Source of the DNA: Triplophysa rosa | Lineage: Eukaryota > Chordata > Actinopteri > Cypriniformes > Nemacheilidae | DNA length: 64,000 nt | Direction of reading: 5' to 3' | NCBI RefSeq assembly: GCF_024868665.1 | Contig: NC_079905.1 | Coordinates: 5,093,658-5,157,657, forward strand | Part shown: positions 1-12,410 of the stretch, piece by piece | Layout: every line of letters begins with the position of its first letter | Position numbering within the stretch: position 1 is the first letter of the stretch | Position numbers and translations under genes: made by a program | The notes under the pieces: generated by a model | Told to the model about the DNA's origin: nothing | The model's input: the letters and a program-made list of their open reading frames with translations, nothing else | Databases searched by the model: none

Positions 1-3000
1 CTGGGCTTTTTGAGTAGTGGTGGAGATGGCGTTGAGGGGAGGCTGTTTGGGTTTGGGCTTGACTGACATTAGAGAGTCCAAGTCCACCAACGAAGCACCT
101 TCACCGAGGAAGGATGCCGGCTTTTTGGTCTCATTACCTGAATATAAAAAATGAAGACAAGTCTTAGTGAAAAAAGACCTTTTATCTGAATATCCTAGTT
201 AATAAGTTAACGATTTATTGCAAACAAAGCTGAGAAATTGAAAAGATGACTTTGTTTCCCAGCAGGTTGAACCATGCAGTTATTTTACTTTTTATAAATT
301 ATTTTTTTATAATTTATATGCAATATGCATTGGACCGCTTTTAAACAGTCCACAGGCTGCATATTGTAAAGTTTAGACTAGATGCACATTTACCAAAAAA
401 GAGAAAACAACAACACAAGCAGAAAACAGAAACGGTTCCGTTAGTACCGTTCTCAGAAGGAGCTCCCCAAGGATCTGACATGCCTCCATCACCAAAAGGG
501 TCACTTGTTGTCACAGCATCGGTTGGAGCTGATGGGGCGCCCCAGGGGTCATTAGCAGTGGGGGGTGAAGATACTGAGAGAAAGCAAAAAATTAGGTACA
601 AAATAAAAGGTTTAGAAAGAGTGTCCATTTGCAAGGGCATTATTTTTATGGACCGGTTCATCCTTACCTGCTGTGCCCCAAGGGTCATTATCTGCTTTCG
701 AACCATCACCAAATGGATCATCTGAACTGGCTGATGGTGCTTCGAGTGGAGCCGCCCAGGGGTCTGATGCTGCATGTGCCGAGTCCTGTACATCTGCTGG
801 TTCCCCCCAGGGATCCGACTTCGCTCGTTCAGAATCTTTTGGCGCTTCGGTTGGAGACCCCCAAGGATCATTCGCAGCAGTGGGTTTATCTTCTGAAAGT
901 CCAGCAGAGTCACCCCATGGATCATTGGAGGCAGGCGACGATTCTTTCTCAGCACTGGCTGATCCTCCCCAAGGATCACTGGAGGCAGGTGGAGACCCGT
1001 TTTTTACATCAGAAGATTCACCCCAAGGATCACTACTAGCTGGACTGGATTCCTTGCCATTATCAGAAGGTGCCCCCCACGGGTCACCGGATGCAGGGGC
1101 GGATTCATTTGATGCATCTGATTGAGCTCCCCAGGGATCTGAGCCGGACTGAGGAGCTGCTGTGGCTGCTTGTTCCCAAAGATCTGGTTCAGTGTCGCCC
1201 TCTTTTGCCTGATGGTGGAATCAACAGATTTACAAGATGTCAACTTAGGTATTAAATCAGATCACATCAAATCTCACCCAACACACGAAATCTAGTGTCT
1301 CTCACCCGTCTCTCCGCTTCTTTCCTCTCTGCCTCCAGGCGTCTCTGCTCCTCCTTCTTCTTGGCCATAGTAGCGGTCAGATCAGCTACTGAGGGGATAT
1401 TGTCCAGAGAGGGAAGTCCCGTGTATGGAGGGATCTCTGATTTCTCTTTTTCTGGTCCTGTTGCTGAAGATACTGTGATTGAAACCGATAAATTTTTTTA
1501 ATTTTAAGTTGTTTGAAACACATAAGTTAAAAAAGCAAATATAGCTAAATATATAAGGAAACTAGAGAACTTGCAGAATATATATTTCAAATGCACATTT
1601 TAAAATAAAAACATCAATATGTTTAAAAAGGAAAATGTAGTAAACAGAGGGAGTAAATTGTTTAATTTTAGGTCAACCGAATTAAATGAGTTTAAATCAA
1701 TTAGAGGAAACCTCAGCTGGTATTTTAAATAAACAATTTAAGTCATAGAATCCAAAAATGGGATCATAAATTAGCACCAATAATCCATCAATAAAACCTA
1801 AAACTTTGTTTAGGTCTACCAGAAGTGTTTATAGCTTCACAACAATATTACCATTGGGAGCTTTTGCCAGCTTGTCTTTCGTCTTCAAAGCGAAATCTCT
1901 CTCCTCCTTCCGCTTTTCTTCATCCTCAACCAGCACTAACACAATCTTTGCCTTCTCTCTCACATTTACCCCCTGTAAAGGACAAACCCATTACCAGATC
2001 TGTGCATAAAAAATCATTCATTCGTGCGAGAAGAAAACTTGTTGTACCTGGTCCTTTCCATCCTTGTCTGTACAGCGATATTCTGTCAGAGCTTTAATAA
2101 TATGGATATTCTCCAAACTCTGCTGGGGAACGCGGTCTGAGCCGGTTTTCAACATGTATTCAAGTAGGGTTAGAGACTGTTGCAGAAGAAGAAAGGGATA
2201 AAAAGGTACCGTAAATGAAAACTTTTTACATACAGTTATAAACAAAAAATGGCCGAACAACTATTTCCTTTTATACCTTCTTCACATTTTACTGATAACT
2301 ACGTGAAAATTGTTGAGGTATTAATCATGTTTATGGGTTAGTTTGTTTATTTGTTCAAATAATAATTGTAAAAAAAGAAAAGAAATGCATGCACTACAAA
2401 ATAAACAGTGGAGTGTAATACTTTCTTTGTCTTCGCTCTGCATTAATAAAGCAAAAGACACTTTGAGCCATGAGTAAATATCAGTCAATGAAATGTGCCA
2501 CGGTGTTGAAGTTGAACGGAAAATCCTTCCTACGCATAATCAAACACTGCAGCGACAGCACAGATGCTCCTACGAAAAGAAAAAGCCAGCCACTGATCGC
2601 CGGGTAACATGATCGGGTGAGGAAAACGGTCACAAAAACCATGACTTGCTATAAATATTCAATCAGTCTGAGCAGGCTGCAGCCTGAGGATTTGATCCAC
2701 TAAACAGGGTGTATAGACTGCTCCTCTTTATTAAACAAAAATAGTTTTTCTTTCTGCCACCCATTTTCGCCTTTCCGCTCACCTTATACACATGCCTCCA
2801 ATTTTTGTCATCATTGAGGCGCTTCCAGAGCATTGCCAAAATCTCATTACACGCCACCACATTGTACGTCAGGTCCGAGATATCGGCCATCTGGGAGCTA
2901 GAAGGGCCCCAGGGGTCATTAGAAGTCGCTTCTCGAACCTTAACAACAGATTCACCAAAAAAATGAGCAGCTCAGCATGTCATGATCTTGTTAAATGTAA

Positions 3001-3128
3001 CCCAGATACCTCATTTTTGATGAGATAACTCTGGATGAATGAGAAGTATAGAAACTCACCTTGACTTCTGCCTCAGAAAAGTTTTGAACAAGGTTCTTCA
3101 GTTGTCGTCGCAGCATTGAGTGAGTCAT
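1..3128 (-). CDS. epn1: epsin, ENTH-domain clathrin adaptor (3' end outside window)
   Basis: Eight minus-strand exons read in one frame: 3060-3128, 2783-2938, 2048-2176, 1852-1972, 1306-1472, 668-1208, 448-573 and 1-137 (the last continues off the window). Exons 1-4 encode an ENTH domain (about residues 1-155) with the family signatures SEAEVKVREATSNDPWGP, NWRHVYK, LLEYMLKTGSDRV and DKDGKDQ-GVNVREK. ENTH binds PtdIns(4,5)P2 and helps curve the membrane at clathrin-coated pits. Exons 6-7 encode a disordered array with 11 DPW motifs plus DPF and DLW, which in epsins bind the AP-2 alpha ear. Exon 8 holds the conserved FLGEGASLVDLDSLMS block. The NPF motifs expected further on lie outside the window. 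No ubiquitin-interacting motif is encoded between ENTH and the DPW array, which is unusual. The exon 7 donor and exon 8 acceptor are phase-matched but less certain. Epsin identity is firm. The paralogue name epn1 rests on synteny with the SBK and IL11 genes. Confidence 0.92.
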
Positions 3129-4882
3129 GATGGCGGTTTTTGTCTGTGAACTTTTTGAAAAGATGTCAGTTTTGATTTTTGAACAGCTCGTGCATAAAAT
3201 ACAGGACCGGTGATGTACAGGTCACACACAAAGCTACGCAAAATCAGATAATATCTTCAAAAGCGTGGTTATAACAGAGCTCTCTAGTGTCTTGTAAACA
3301 CAGTTTTTGGTTGTTTTGTGACTGTAACCACCTAGCCACACATTATATTACACTGTACACCAGCTTACCTGCTAAATAAAGGGTATAAGAATGGCTGTTG
3401 ACAGGATTTCGCAGTCACGCATAGGCACTTCAGTCCATGTGCTCTCAATGGTGACCTAAGGCCTATACACCAGAATTATGAAGGCAAACCCTGTGACAAT
3501 TAGAGATCTGTTTTAATACAGGCTTTATTTCCAAAGTGATGGCATATAAATGGTATTGGACACAACAGTATTTGTATTTAGAGTAAAAACAAAGCAGCAT
3601 GATTCTAACTATTACGCTGTTTTCAACAGTACACCTATGCATATTTGCAGTGTGCATATGTTTGATGGCTGATGGCAATACATTTGAATTTGTTCCACAG
3701 ACGGACACACACCATTACAATTCTGTAGATAGCAAATATCTCTCAGGTAATGAAAGCATCAGCATCTAATGGCAATCAATAAAATATTTTAAACGAACAA
3801 ATACGCTGTCATAGACTATAATTTTTCTGACAACCGCGAAACTGATGCACCAGTGATGTCCGATCGTGCCCTGACTGCAATCTGACACCTGCAGCAGCTG
3901 ATATAGGTTTGCTGAATAGGGAGGCATCGCCTTAAAAACAAGACAATAATGAACCGTATGGATTATGCGCACTAGCTCAACGTCTCGTGTCCGCTCGACG
4001 ATAGGATTTATCATTAGTAAATATAGGAGAAATATATATTTAATATACCGACCTTTAGGGAGGATGGACGGGAGGAGAGATGAGACGCTTTTCCAGAGAC
4101 AAGCGGAAATTTCCGCTTCCGTTTACGGCCACCTGTCAAAAAACAAATGGTATTGTTCAAACGGGATATATTGCCCTCAGAAGGGCCCTTCGGGAAGGGG
4201 ACACCATACAAAACGTCACTCCAAATAAAGAGCAAATGACGTTGTTTTTATTGCTCCTTTTGCCAAGTAAATTTTAAACGGACATATTAAGAGGTACAAC
4301 TGCGTTTTTCCCTCTAGAGTTTACACATCAAGAGCTTTACTCTTCGAAGGGAGTAGGGCATAGGGATGATCACTTCGGAACGGAACGCAGGGTAAATCGG
4401 TGCAAGCCTCCCTGTTGAATATTAATGAGGCGGGAGTGGTCGATAGTCATTTGTCGAATAGAATTGCACGCTGATGAATAAGTATTAATTTGTGGGCGTT
4501 TCTACGCGTTCACGTTGAAAACCACAAAAATAAATACAATTATCTCCACTGGTTTCTCTTGAATGCTTTTCGACATTCAATCGAAATGAAACAAGCTCCC
4601 ATATGAAATTAAACGTATTTTTATAGCTGTCTATAACTAACGATGACATATCCGCTAATCCCAACACCATGGTACAGCTTTCCTGGGCGTGATTTCCATG
4701 ATCGTGAGTCGATCCATCCTACCACAGATCTGATAATGCGTGACGCGTGATTCCAAGCTCGTGCCTGATGCGTCAGTGACGTTAGGCTACTGACACTCCG
4801 GTGCCCGTAGAAGCGGCTGGACCGCAATAACAAATTGAATGAAGACAGAAATATTACTCACATCGACTGAAATTGGTTCAAG
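3129..4882. promoter_or_regulatory. bidirectional spacer between epsin and necap1
   Basis: This 1.75-kb spacer separates the divergent start codons of epsin (minus) and necap1 (plus). A minus-strand acceptor just before the epsin start (exon from about 3143) implies an upstream non-coding exon. A CpG-containing block ending in a minus-strand donor (AAAG|GTCGG at 4053) and starting near 4140 is a candidate for it. The rest is AT-rich with short CpG patches at 4090-4220 and 4660-4880. Transcription starts are inferred, not seen. Confidence 0.4.
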
Positions 4883-7536
4883 ATGGCGTCCGAGGGGGAA
4901 TACGAGTCGATTTTGTGCGTAAAACCAGATGTCAACGTTTATCGCATCCCGCCGAGGGCGTCGAATCGCGGATACAGGTGAATTAAAGGATGCGCGGGCC
5001 CGAGGCCATGGCAGGTGTCTGTGCTGTATAAACGATGTTTAAATATTCTGACATTTATTTCTTGTCTGTATAAATGCCATACCGTTACAGACAAGACGAT
5101 ACTGTCGAGAATTGTTCATAAATGATGTCTGTTGTCGCGTAGAACTATTTCGAGGATTGCAATGCAGTGTACTGGTTCATCAAAATGCTGATATCAGAGA
5201 AAAATGTCAGACGCTTGGCCTGTTTAACTGCTAGCTCACGACTTGATGTTAATAAATACATATGAATTAGTTTTGACAACTGATAATATAATCTCAGATA
5301 GTCCTTGTTTACATGTATATTATGGTATTGAAATAACGTTAGAGCGATCATTTCCTAACGGTTTTATTATTATGCTGCAAAGAGATCCTTGACAAAAAAG
5401 AACAGTAATAAAATAACATCAATTCTAATTTGTTTATTGCTTACGATGGGAATTGTATTGGTTTTCATGGGAACTATGATGGTCTTTTGTCCCTGTTGGG
5501 TTCTTTTTGAGGGATGTTATCTGATGTATGGGAACACAATTAAATCCTCCATACACACTACAATAAAGAATTCTGTAATAATTGTAATGATGAATGTTGA
5601 TGGTTCAAAACGGTATTTGTAATGGAAACCGTTAGAATTCTAAGAATTCAAAGCTCTTAGTACCTCAGTGACTTGCATCTCTAACATCCCAGCTGTATAC
5701 CTCCTGAAGCTGGAGGGAATGATGCTATAATTATGAAAACTGCAATAATACTCCTACTTCATAATATAACATAAGACTGAAAATAGATAAGAAAACTTCT
5801 GCAAGCTTGGATCTCAAAATCTTCCACTCAAGAATACCATGAGCAAATACATTGAAATGAACCAAAAACCTTTCCATTTATTGTAACAATATTCATATTC
5901 ATATTGTTGTTCAGATCCTCATGTTCTAATGTGCATAAATTAAAGGTCTTGAAAGTGTTTAACATTGCTGTTTTTGTACTTTCAGGGCGGCTGACTGGAA
6001 GCTGGATACTCCAGACTGGACGGGCCGCATGCGGATTACAGCAAAAGGGAAAGTGGCTTATATCAAACTGGAGGACAAAGTCTCAGGTTATCATATGAAA
6101 ACAAAAAAAAAATGATTTTATGATTCTTGGACATATAATTGTGTACAAATGTTAAAGAAGACTGATATTGTTATTCTATCAAATTGTTAGCTCACCAGAA
6201 CCTATATGTCCCATACAAGAAAACTTTAGAAAGTAAGTGATAAAACGTTGTGTATTTTTTCCTTCTTAGGTGAGCTGTTTGCTCAAGCACCAGTTCAGGA
6301 ATTCCCTGGAATCACTGTGGAGACAGTCGGCGACTCCAGCCGGTATTTCGTTCTCCGAATACAGGATGACAATGGTAAGTGTAGCATCTTAAAGCTGATC
6401 ATATGTACTTGTTTATAAGAAAAAACTCATGCAAACAGGTTCTTCACATGCAGTGAGATATTGACCGCATTATTCACACTGCTTTGTTTTAGGTCGAAGT
6501 GCATTCATTGGAGTTGGATTTGGAGACAGAGGGGATGCCTTTGACTTCAATGTCGCTTTGCAGGACCATTTCAAGTGAGTCTTCTTGGAAGTGCATTATT
6601 TATTGTTTGCATGTGTTGGATGCTTTTTTCCAGCATACACGGTTATTTAGACTTTTGAATCTTCATATTCAACTCTTCATTCTTTTTCATTCTTTCTGGA
6701 AGGTGGGTGAAACAGGAGGAAGAAATGAGCAAAAGTTCTCAGGCGGTAGATACTGGACCCAAACTGGACCTGGGCTTCAAGGAGGGACAGACCATCACAC
6801 TGAATATCGGGGTAAAACAATGTTTCCTGCAGTTTGTTATGGATAATAAATGGAACCCAATAGAAATGAGTGAATTGTTCTGTTAGCAAGGTAAAAAGAG
6901 GGACAAGCCCCGCCCTCAGAGCTCAGGGGTCTTGGGGCTTCTCCCTCCTCCTCCAGGAGGAAAGATAGCCCCTCCCCCTTCCGCCAATCACAACACAGAA
7001 GAGCCCACAGGAGGAGCAGAGACAGGTAAATCATTATATAGTGCTTGCATATTAAATCATTTATGAACATACATAGCACATGTATTTTTAAAGCAGAGGA
7101 GTAGTAATATCAAATATTGCTGGGATAATGTAAAACCATTTGTTAAATGCACTTTTTCATGATTTTTAGAAATGTAACTAAAATATTACCTTAATGTTTT
7201 GGTCTATTTTTTGATTTTATCTTCTTGTCCTGCTCTTAGGATGTTTATTAGAACTGGACAGCAGTAATTCCAATACAGTGGTTCAGTCGAACCCCAGCTC
7301 TGACCTGTGGGGTGACTTCTCAAGCTCTGGAAGGTTGCATTATAACTTACTAATATTGTGAGATCGCCCCTAAAAATGTTTAATAATTCATTCGAAACAG
7401 TCAAGTCATATAGTACGATTCTTCTTTCTTGCTTCTTTCTTTCTTGCTTTTATTTCTCTCTCTCTCGCTCTACAGCACTGTTCCTCCTTCAGCAGCATGC
7501 CAGGAACCTTCGTCTGGGAACTGGGTCCAGTTCTGA
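4883..7536 (+). CDS. necap1: NECAP endocytosis-associated protein 1
   Basis: Eight exons give 261 residues: 4883-4977, 5986-6086, 6270-6374, 6493-6574, 6703-6811, 6887-7025, 7240-7333 and 7476-7536. All junctions keep frame. The N-terminal PH-like (PHear) domain is recognised from [36 protein letters not shown] and [21 protein letters not shown]. The tail has [15 protein letters not shown] and the terminal WVQF, the tetrapeptide that binds the AP-2 alpha ear. NECAPs bind assembled AP-2 and help control its activity in clathrin-coated vesicle formation. NECAP1 is preferred over NECAP2 because of the LLELDS...[10 protein letters not shown] segment near the C terminus and the overall N-terminal match. 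The start follows a G-rich context and matches the family start. It lies head to head with epsin, another AP-2 partner. Confidence 0.96.
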
Positions 7537-8200
7537 GACAGCTTCATTGCTCCTTATTCCATTATTGTTCGTATTCCTTCATCAGAACCACTGCAATTTT
7601 AAGAAACTGAAGAAAATTTGAGACAAGTTCTATGTAAAGCTTTCAGTTTTGTCATCTGCTACGCAAAGCACAACACAGCACAGCACAGCACAGCTGAGAT
7701 AAATAGGCTGTTGGTATTATGGAACAAATCAACCAAAAGAAATCATGAAAACGATTGTAAAGGAGAGAGGGACATCCCATTGAAGTTATATATGTGAAAC
7801 ATTACCATAATGTTTTGTTGTTTTTGATTACTGATTCAGTATCTAGTTGTCCTCAGTGTTGGATGTGTTCACTTTGTTGTCATAACATGTGTTTGTCTTT
7901 GGAGGAGTGAATATGTGTGTGTGCCTGGGTGTTTAAAAAAAGAAGGCAGATATGGATTGAAAATGTACAGTGAACAGCTTGACATGTTGCATAGCATAAG
8001 AATATATAAGATCTGTACAGTTTAAATTAAGTAATATCAAAGTATAGATAAAAAGACCACAGTTTAGTGGAATAATATCCCTCAAATACCGGGACTATGT
8101 CCAAATATTCATTACATATCCATGCTGTCATTTAATTGACTAATATACTGTAGTCATTTATGTGTTAAACGCAAATAAAATATTCCAAAATAATTACACG
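7537..8200 (+). other. probable necap1 3' UTR
   Basis: This is open, repeat-poor sequence after the necap1 stop codon, with a short CAGCA-type repeat at 7668-7695. AATAAA at 8174-8179 is a plausible polyadenylation signal. The 3' end is inferred from this signal alone. Confidence 0.45.
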
Positions 8201-8738
8201 TTTCTACAAAACTTTTTGAAGTGATCAAATACAATAATGTATACTGTAGTGTGGTAACAAAGTAAGCAAGGCAATAACCAGTAACCATTTTCAGATTGAT
8301 GCAGTGTGATGAGTTTGCATTATTTAAGTCTCTCTAAAACAACTTTCCTGTTCTGTTAGCCTGAGAACTTTATACCCCTGTATTTCTCAGTCTGGTCAGA
8401 AGAGGTCTCTGTTACTCTAGTTTCTTCGGCATCCACACCTGCCTTTATACATGTAATTCATTACCTGGTACATGTCTATTATAGTTTCTGGTTGTGATAG
8501 CTTGCTTATTTGAATTTTGGTTGTTTTTGAGTCGCATATGCACTATTGAATCTAAAATGAAATTATAAAGTGATTATAAATCCGGTAAAAAGGAGACCTG
8601 CAGCTAATTGGTATTGGTATCAAGAGATTGTGTTGTCCTAACCTATAGTGTACTTTTACACAGAGATGGACAGAAGTATTTTTACTCATGTACATCGATT
8701 TTTTTTAAAGCATAAAATCATTTTCACTTCACTACATT

Positions 8739-9249
8739 TAAATGGGTCATATGGCGCGAATACGTGTTTTTCTGTGTCTTTGGTGTGTTATAAATTGCCC
8801 GTGCATGTATTAGACACGTAAAATTGCAAAAATGTAAGTGTCGGAACAAAAGATGCATTCTATCTAAAAGCGAAACCCAGACCTGCCTGAAACGCCTCAA
8901 GACCGCCCAAATGTATACGCAGTTAAGGTGGGCGTACCTGTCAGCACAATTGCTTTGGAGCCTGATGTCCCAAATATGGTAAGAGGCGTTACATTTCCGT
9001 CACACGATTGCAGTATTCGACCAATCACTACGCACTGGTTAACTGGCCAATCATAGCACACCTCGCTTTTCAGCGATGAGCTTTGTAAAACATCTGCGCG
9101 TTTCAGAGAGGCGGGGCAAAGAGGAGATACAAACATGCAAGGTATGTGGAAAATACAGCGTTTTTGAACCTTAAATCGTGTATACACATTGCATTACATC
9201 TAAAACAAACGAGAATATTCATTTTAGCCGCGTCATTTGACCCCTTTAA
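8739..9249. mobile_element. non-autonomous inverted-repeat element, family A copy 1
   Basis: The ends are imperfect inverted repeats (TAAATGGGTCATATGGCGCG at the left, related to the complement of CGCGTCATTTGACCCCTTTA at the right). A second copy in reverse orientation occupies about 35355-36479 and is interrupted by another element. There is no coding capacity. Confidence 0.65.
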
Positions 9250-10997
9250 TAAATACATATTTTGAAAATCCAGATTATGAAATCCCCAAATCATGATGAT
9301 TATGTCTGGATTTGAATGGAAAGCATATTCTTACAATTTTCCTCTAGTAATATTTTTGCCATTTGTTGAACGTGGAATGTGAGCGCCTTCTTAACTGCTA
9401 GTCTATGTGACTGGTATTTTCACACTGGATAAGCCAAAGGCACTTCTGGAGCTTGTGTAAGAGTGCTCTTGTTAAATGTTAAAAAGGTGTCAGTAATACA
9501 TCCTTATGTCTGATCTCATCATATTGGACCCGCCTCTGTCATACGATAGCTTTGTGTGATGATTGCATGGAGAAGTGCAAGATCGTCTGCGAATGTCTTA
9601 ACATTTTGGTTTTTCACACTATGATATAGTATGTCTTCTGATCAAGTCTTATCTTGATAGCACCTGCTAAACATAGTACTTCCCTGCTATTTCTTAATGA
9701 GGACACTTCTCAGCGTGAGGCCACAGAAATTGAACCCAGGAACTTGACAAAATGTCCCATCGCCCGCTTGTGATGCTTGCGTCTGGTTAGGACACTGAAT
9801 TAGGATGTGTTTTTGACATGACGCAATGACATGTTCTTGGGTAATAAATAGGATGCTTGTTTTGAGGGCAGCTGTTCACTTGTTGATTAAAGTTTGTTTA
9901 CGTTAAGAAGTCAGGTCACCTATTTATACAGCACTGCACAGTAATGAACAGGAGAAGGACGATAAACGTCCCCATGAAAAAAAATACTGCACATTTTGTC
10001 TTGTTTTGAGAGCTTTCTGACGATGTGCCAATAAACTGAATCATCAATCTTAATGCAGTTGCAACCCACTTTTGCAGTGTAGATGTGGCTTAAGAGAGAC
10101 ATCCAAAATGTCATGTGCTTTGGGTCCCCAGGGCCGCGCAACTGAGAACGGCTGGCCTCCAGTGCATTTAAGGTTTCACAGTCCAAACTGGTAATGAAGC
10201 AAAATATTTGTAGCGTGAGCCTGGCATGTCATTCTGCACGTTTCAAGCTACAGATCAATTCCTGTCTCACAAGCGTCAGTATACATTAGCACATTCATTA
10301 ATATATTCAGGATGACAGCACACCTTTATGCTGGCATATACCGAACGTAATACATAAACACGTTTTATTATAGAATGTCAGATTAAAGGTCATATACAGG
10401 CAGCTGGAATGCAGAGCTGGTAAATGATCTTGGCTCGTCTTCATACGAATAACTGAGCTCAGCTGTTGATCTCTTAACAAGGTGCTTAAATAACCTGCGA
10501 TTGAAAGCAGTAGATTGTGAGCATTCCGTTTCTGATGCAAATTCTTAAAACTGTAACATTATTGCTTTGTATATGTTTTATATATTTGTGTTTTATTTAT
10601 GGACTGTGTAATGTTTTAAATAGGTTTTAATATGATTTCTGGAACACTGCAATTTGTTAACATTAGTAAATGCATTAACTAACAATACATTTTTAGCATT
10701 TATTAATCCTTGTCAGTTAGTGGCCATACAATTATTCACTCATACAACCTTATTTTGAAGTGTTGCCATTATTTCTTACTGCAACATTTATTGGAATGTA
10801 TACTTTCTCATTTTCTCACTGTTCAGCATGTGTTGTCATATTAACTTGATGATTTACAATGTTATGTTTTCACATATCAGTTGAAGGAGCCACATGCCGA
10901 TCTGTTACATGTAATAGCACACGCTGTGTGTTCTGTTTCACGAATTGCTGCATGTTAGAGTGCTGAAGGTTGGGACAATTTCAGGTCAAATGGTCTT

Positions 10998-10998
<1 letters not shown>

Positions 10999-11035
<37 letters not shown>

Positions 11036-11043
11036 TGTGTGTT
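10999..11043. repeat. (GT)n microsatellite
   Basis: An uninterrupted GT run followed by GCGCGTGTGTG. Apparent reading frames through it are low complexity. Confidence 0.95.
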
Positions 11044-11452
11044 TGTGAATACACACGTGTGCACGTCTGACAGAGGTGATGATGGCTGAAAGTGTTTTAT
11101 TAATGGTGTGGGGTTTATTTTGAGATCTGGGACGCACCGTGTCTGACTGTTTAAATGTGTCTGCATGTCTTCTGGTGAAATCTGAGAGATGTCCTTACTT
11201 GCTCTCACAGCACAGAATTCACTTTGTCTATAGTCACATGCATTGTGTTTTCCGTAAAGATAACGTTTGATGAGCAGAAATCGTTGAAGTTTTTAAAGAA
11301 AATTAACCGTTAAAACTGACAACATTAAAACAACTTAAATGATACTTGAAATGTGATGTTTGTATTTCAAAAGAAACTTTATTGAACTAAGAAAAAATAC
11401 AACATACAGAACCAAATCTTTTTTGAAAAAAAGTAAAGTATATGCAGTTTAT

Positions 11453-11770
11453 TTAAAGGAGTAGTTCACCTTCAAAATGAAAATTATGTCATCATTTATT
11501 CACCCTTTTGTCATTTCAAACCTCTATGACTTTCTTTTTTCCGCAGAACACAAAAGAAGATATTTTGAAGAATGTCATAAACAGCCCCTCGTTCACTTGC
11601 ATTGGTTGCAATAGACGTAAATGGGGGGCTGTGCTGTTCTGTCACCAACAATTTTAAAAAGATCTTATTTTGTGTTCTGCAGAAGAAAGAAAGTCATGCA
11701 GGTTTGAAATGACAAGAGGGCATGTAAATGATGACATAGTTTTCATTTTGAAGGTGATCTACTCCTTTAA
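11453..11770. mobile_element. TTAA-flanked inverted-repeat MITE, copy 1
   Basis: The ends are near-perfect inverted repeats (TTAAAGGAGTAGTTCACC against GGTGATCTACTCCTTTAA) with TTAA at both edges. Interior arms are also complementary. Related copies lie at 13107-13362, 19844-19962 (one end only) and 58381-58703. Confidence 0.85.
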
Positions 11771-12410
11771 ATTCTTTAAGGAAGTGGAGGTGGAAGTACT
11801 CTGGAACGTGCTTGTGCGTAAACTATAAAAAAAGTGTGATTTCAGCTAAAGAAGTGAAACTTACGATACCATACGTGATTACCACAATTTCAGGTATTTC
11901 AGTTAAGCTGTTAACCATTTAAGTAAGAAAACAATTAACTTCAATGAAAATAGAAAACAGCTGCACAAGATGGTTGTGAATAAACGGTTGTGCCTCAAAG
12001 CGACTGTGACTGGTTTCTCCAAAAGAGCTCTCACCCCATCTCAGTTCTAGCTGTACTGTACATCCAGTTGGTCTGGAATTGGGCAGTAATATGGATTTAA
12101 ACTCTGTCTGCTACTGATCTTCGCAGGATGTGCATTATTTTGAAGAGCAGCAATGCTGCTGTTGTGTATATGTTTTGTCTCTTTTATTTTGTTTGTATCA
12201 AATTCTGTGTTAATAAAATGTAGTAGCTGAGAGCTACAGTAATCTGTTAGGGAAAATACTAGCTAGGCAGAAACAAATAAGGCCTATATAGAATAACAAT
12301 ATCAGGGTTGCCATTAAAACAGTTTTCTCAGACCAAAACTGTCCATTCTTTACACCCTAGAGTGAAAACCAGATGATTATACAAAAATGTAATCTCAGAC
12401 ATTCTTTTGA

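Larger units (their letters stand above)
9250..12410. other. intergenic spacer, necap1 to SBK kinase
   Basis: No convincing exon was seen on either strand. It contains a GT microsatellite at about 10999-11043 and a TTAA-flanked inverted-repeat element at 11453-11770. A minus-strand AATAAA near 12183-12188 could end the kinase 3' UTR. Confidence 0.5.

Noticed and set aside
341..979. Long minus-strand open frame of over 200 codons overlapping the epsin exons
   Set aside because: It reads in a different frame through exon 6 and then through an intron. Only exon 7 (448-573) within it is in the epsin frame.
480..1125. Plus-strand frames rich in PQGSL repeats opposite the epsin exons
   Set aside because: They are the antisense shadow of the DPW repeats on the minus strand.
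10955..11208. Minus-strand frames with HTHTHT repeats
   Set aside because: They are translations of the GT microsatellite.
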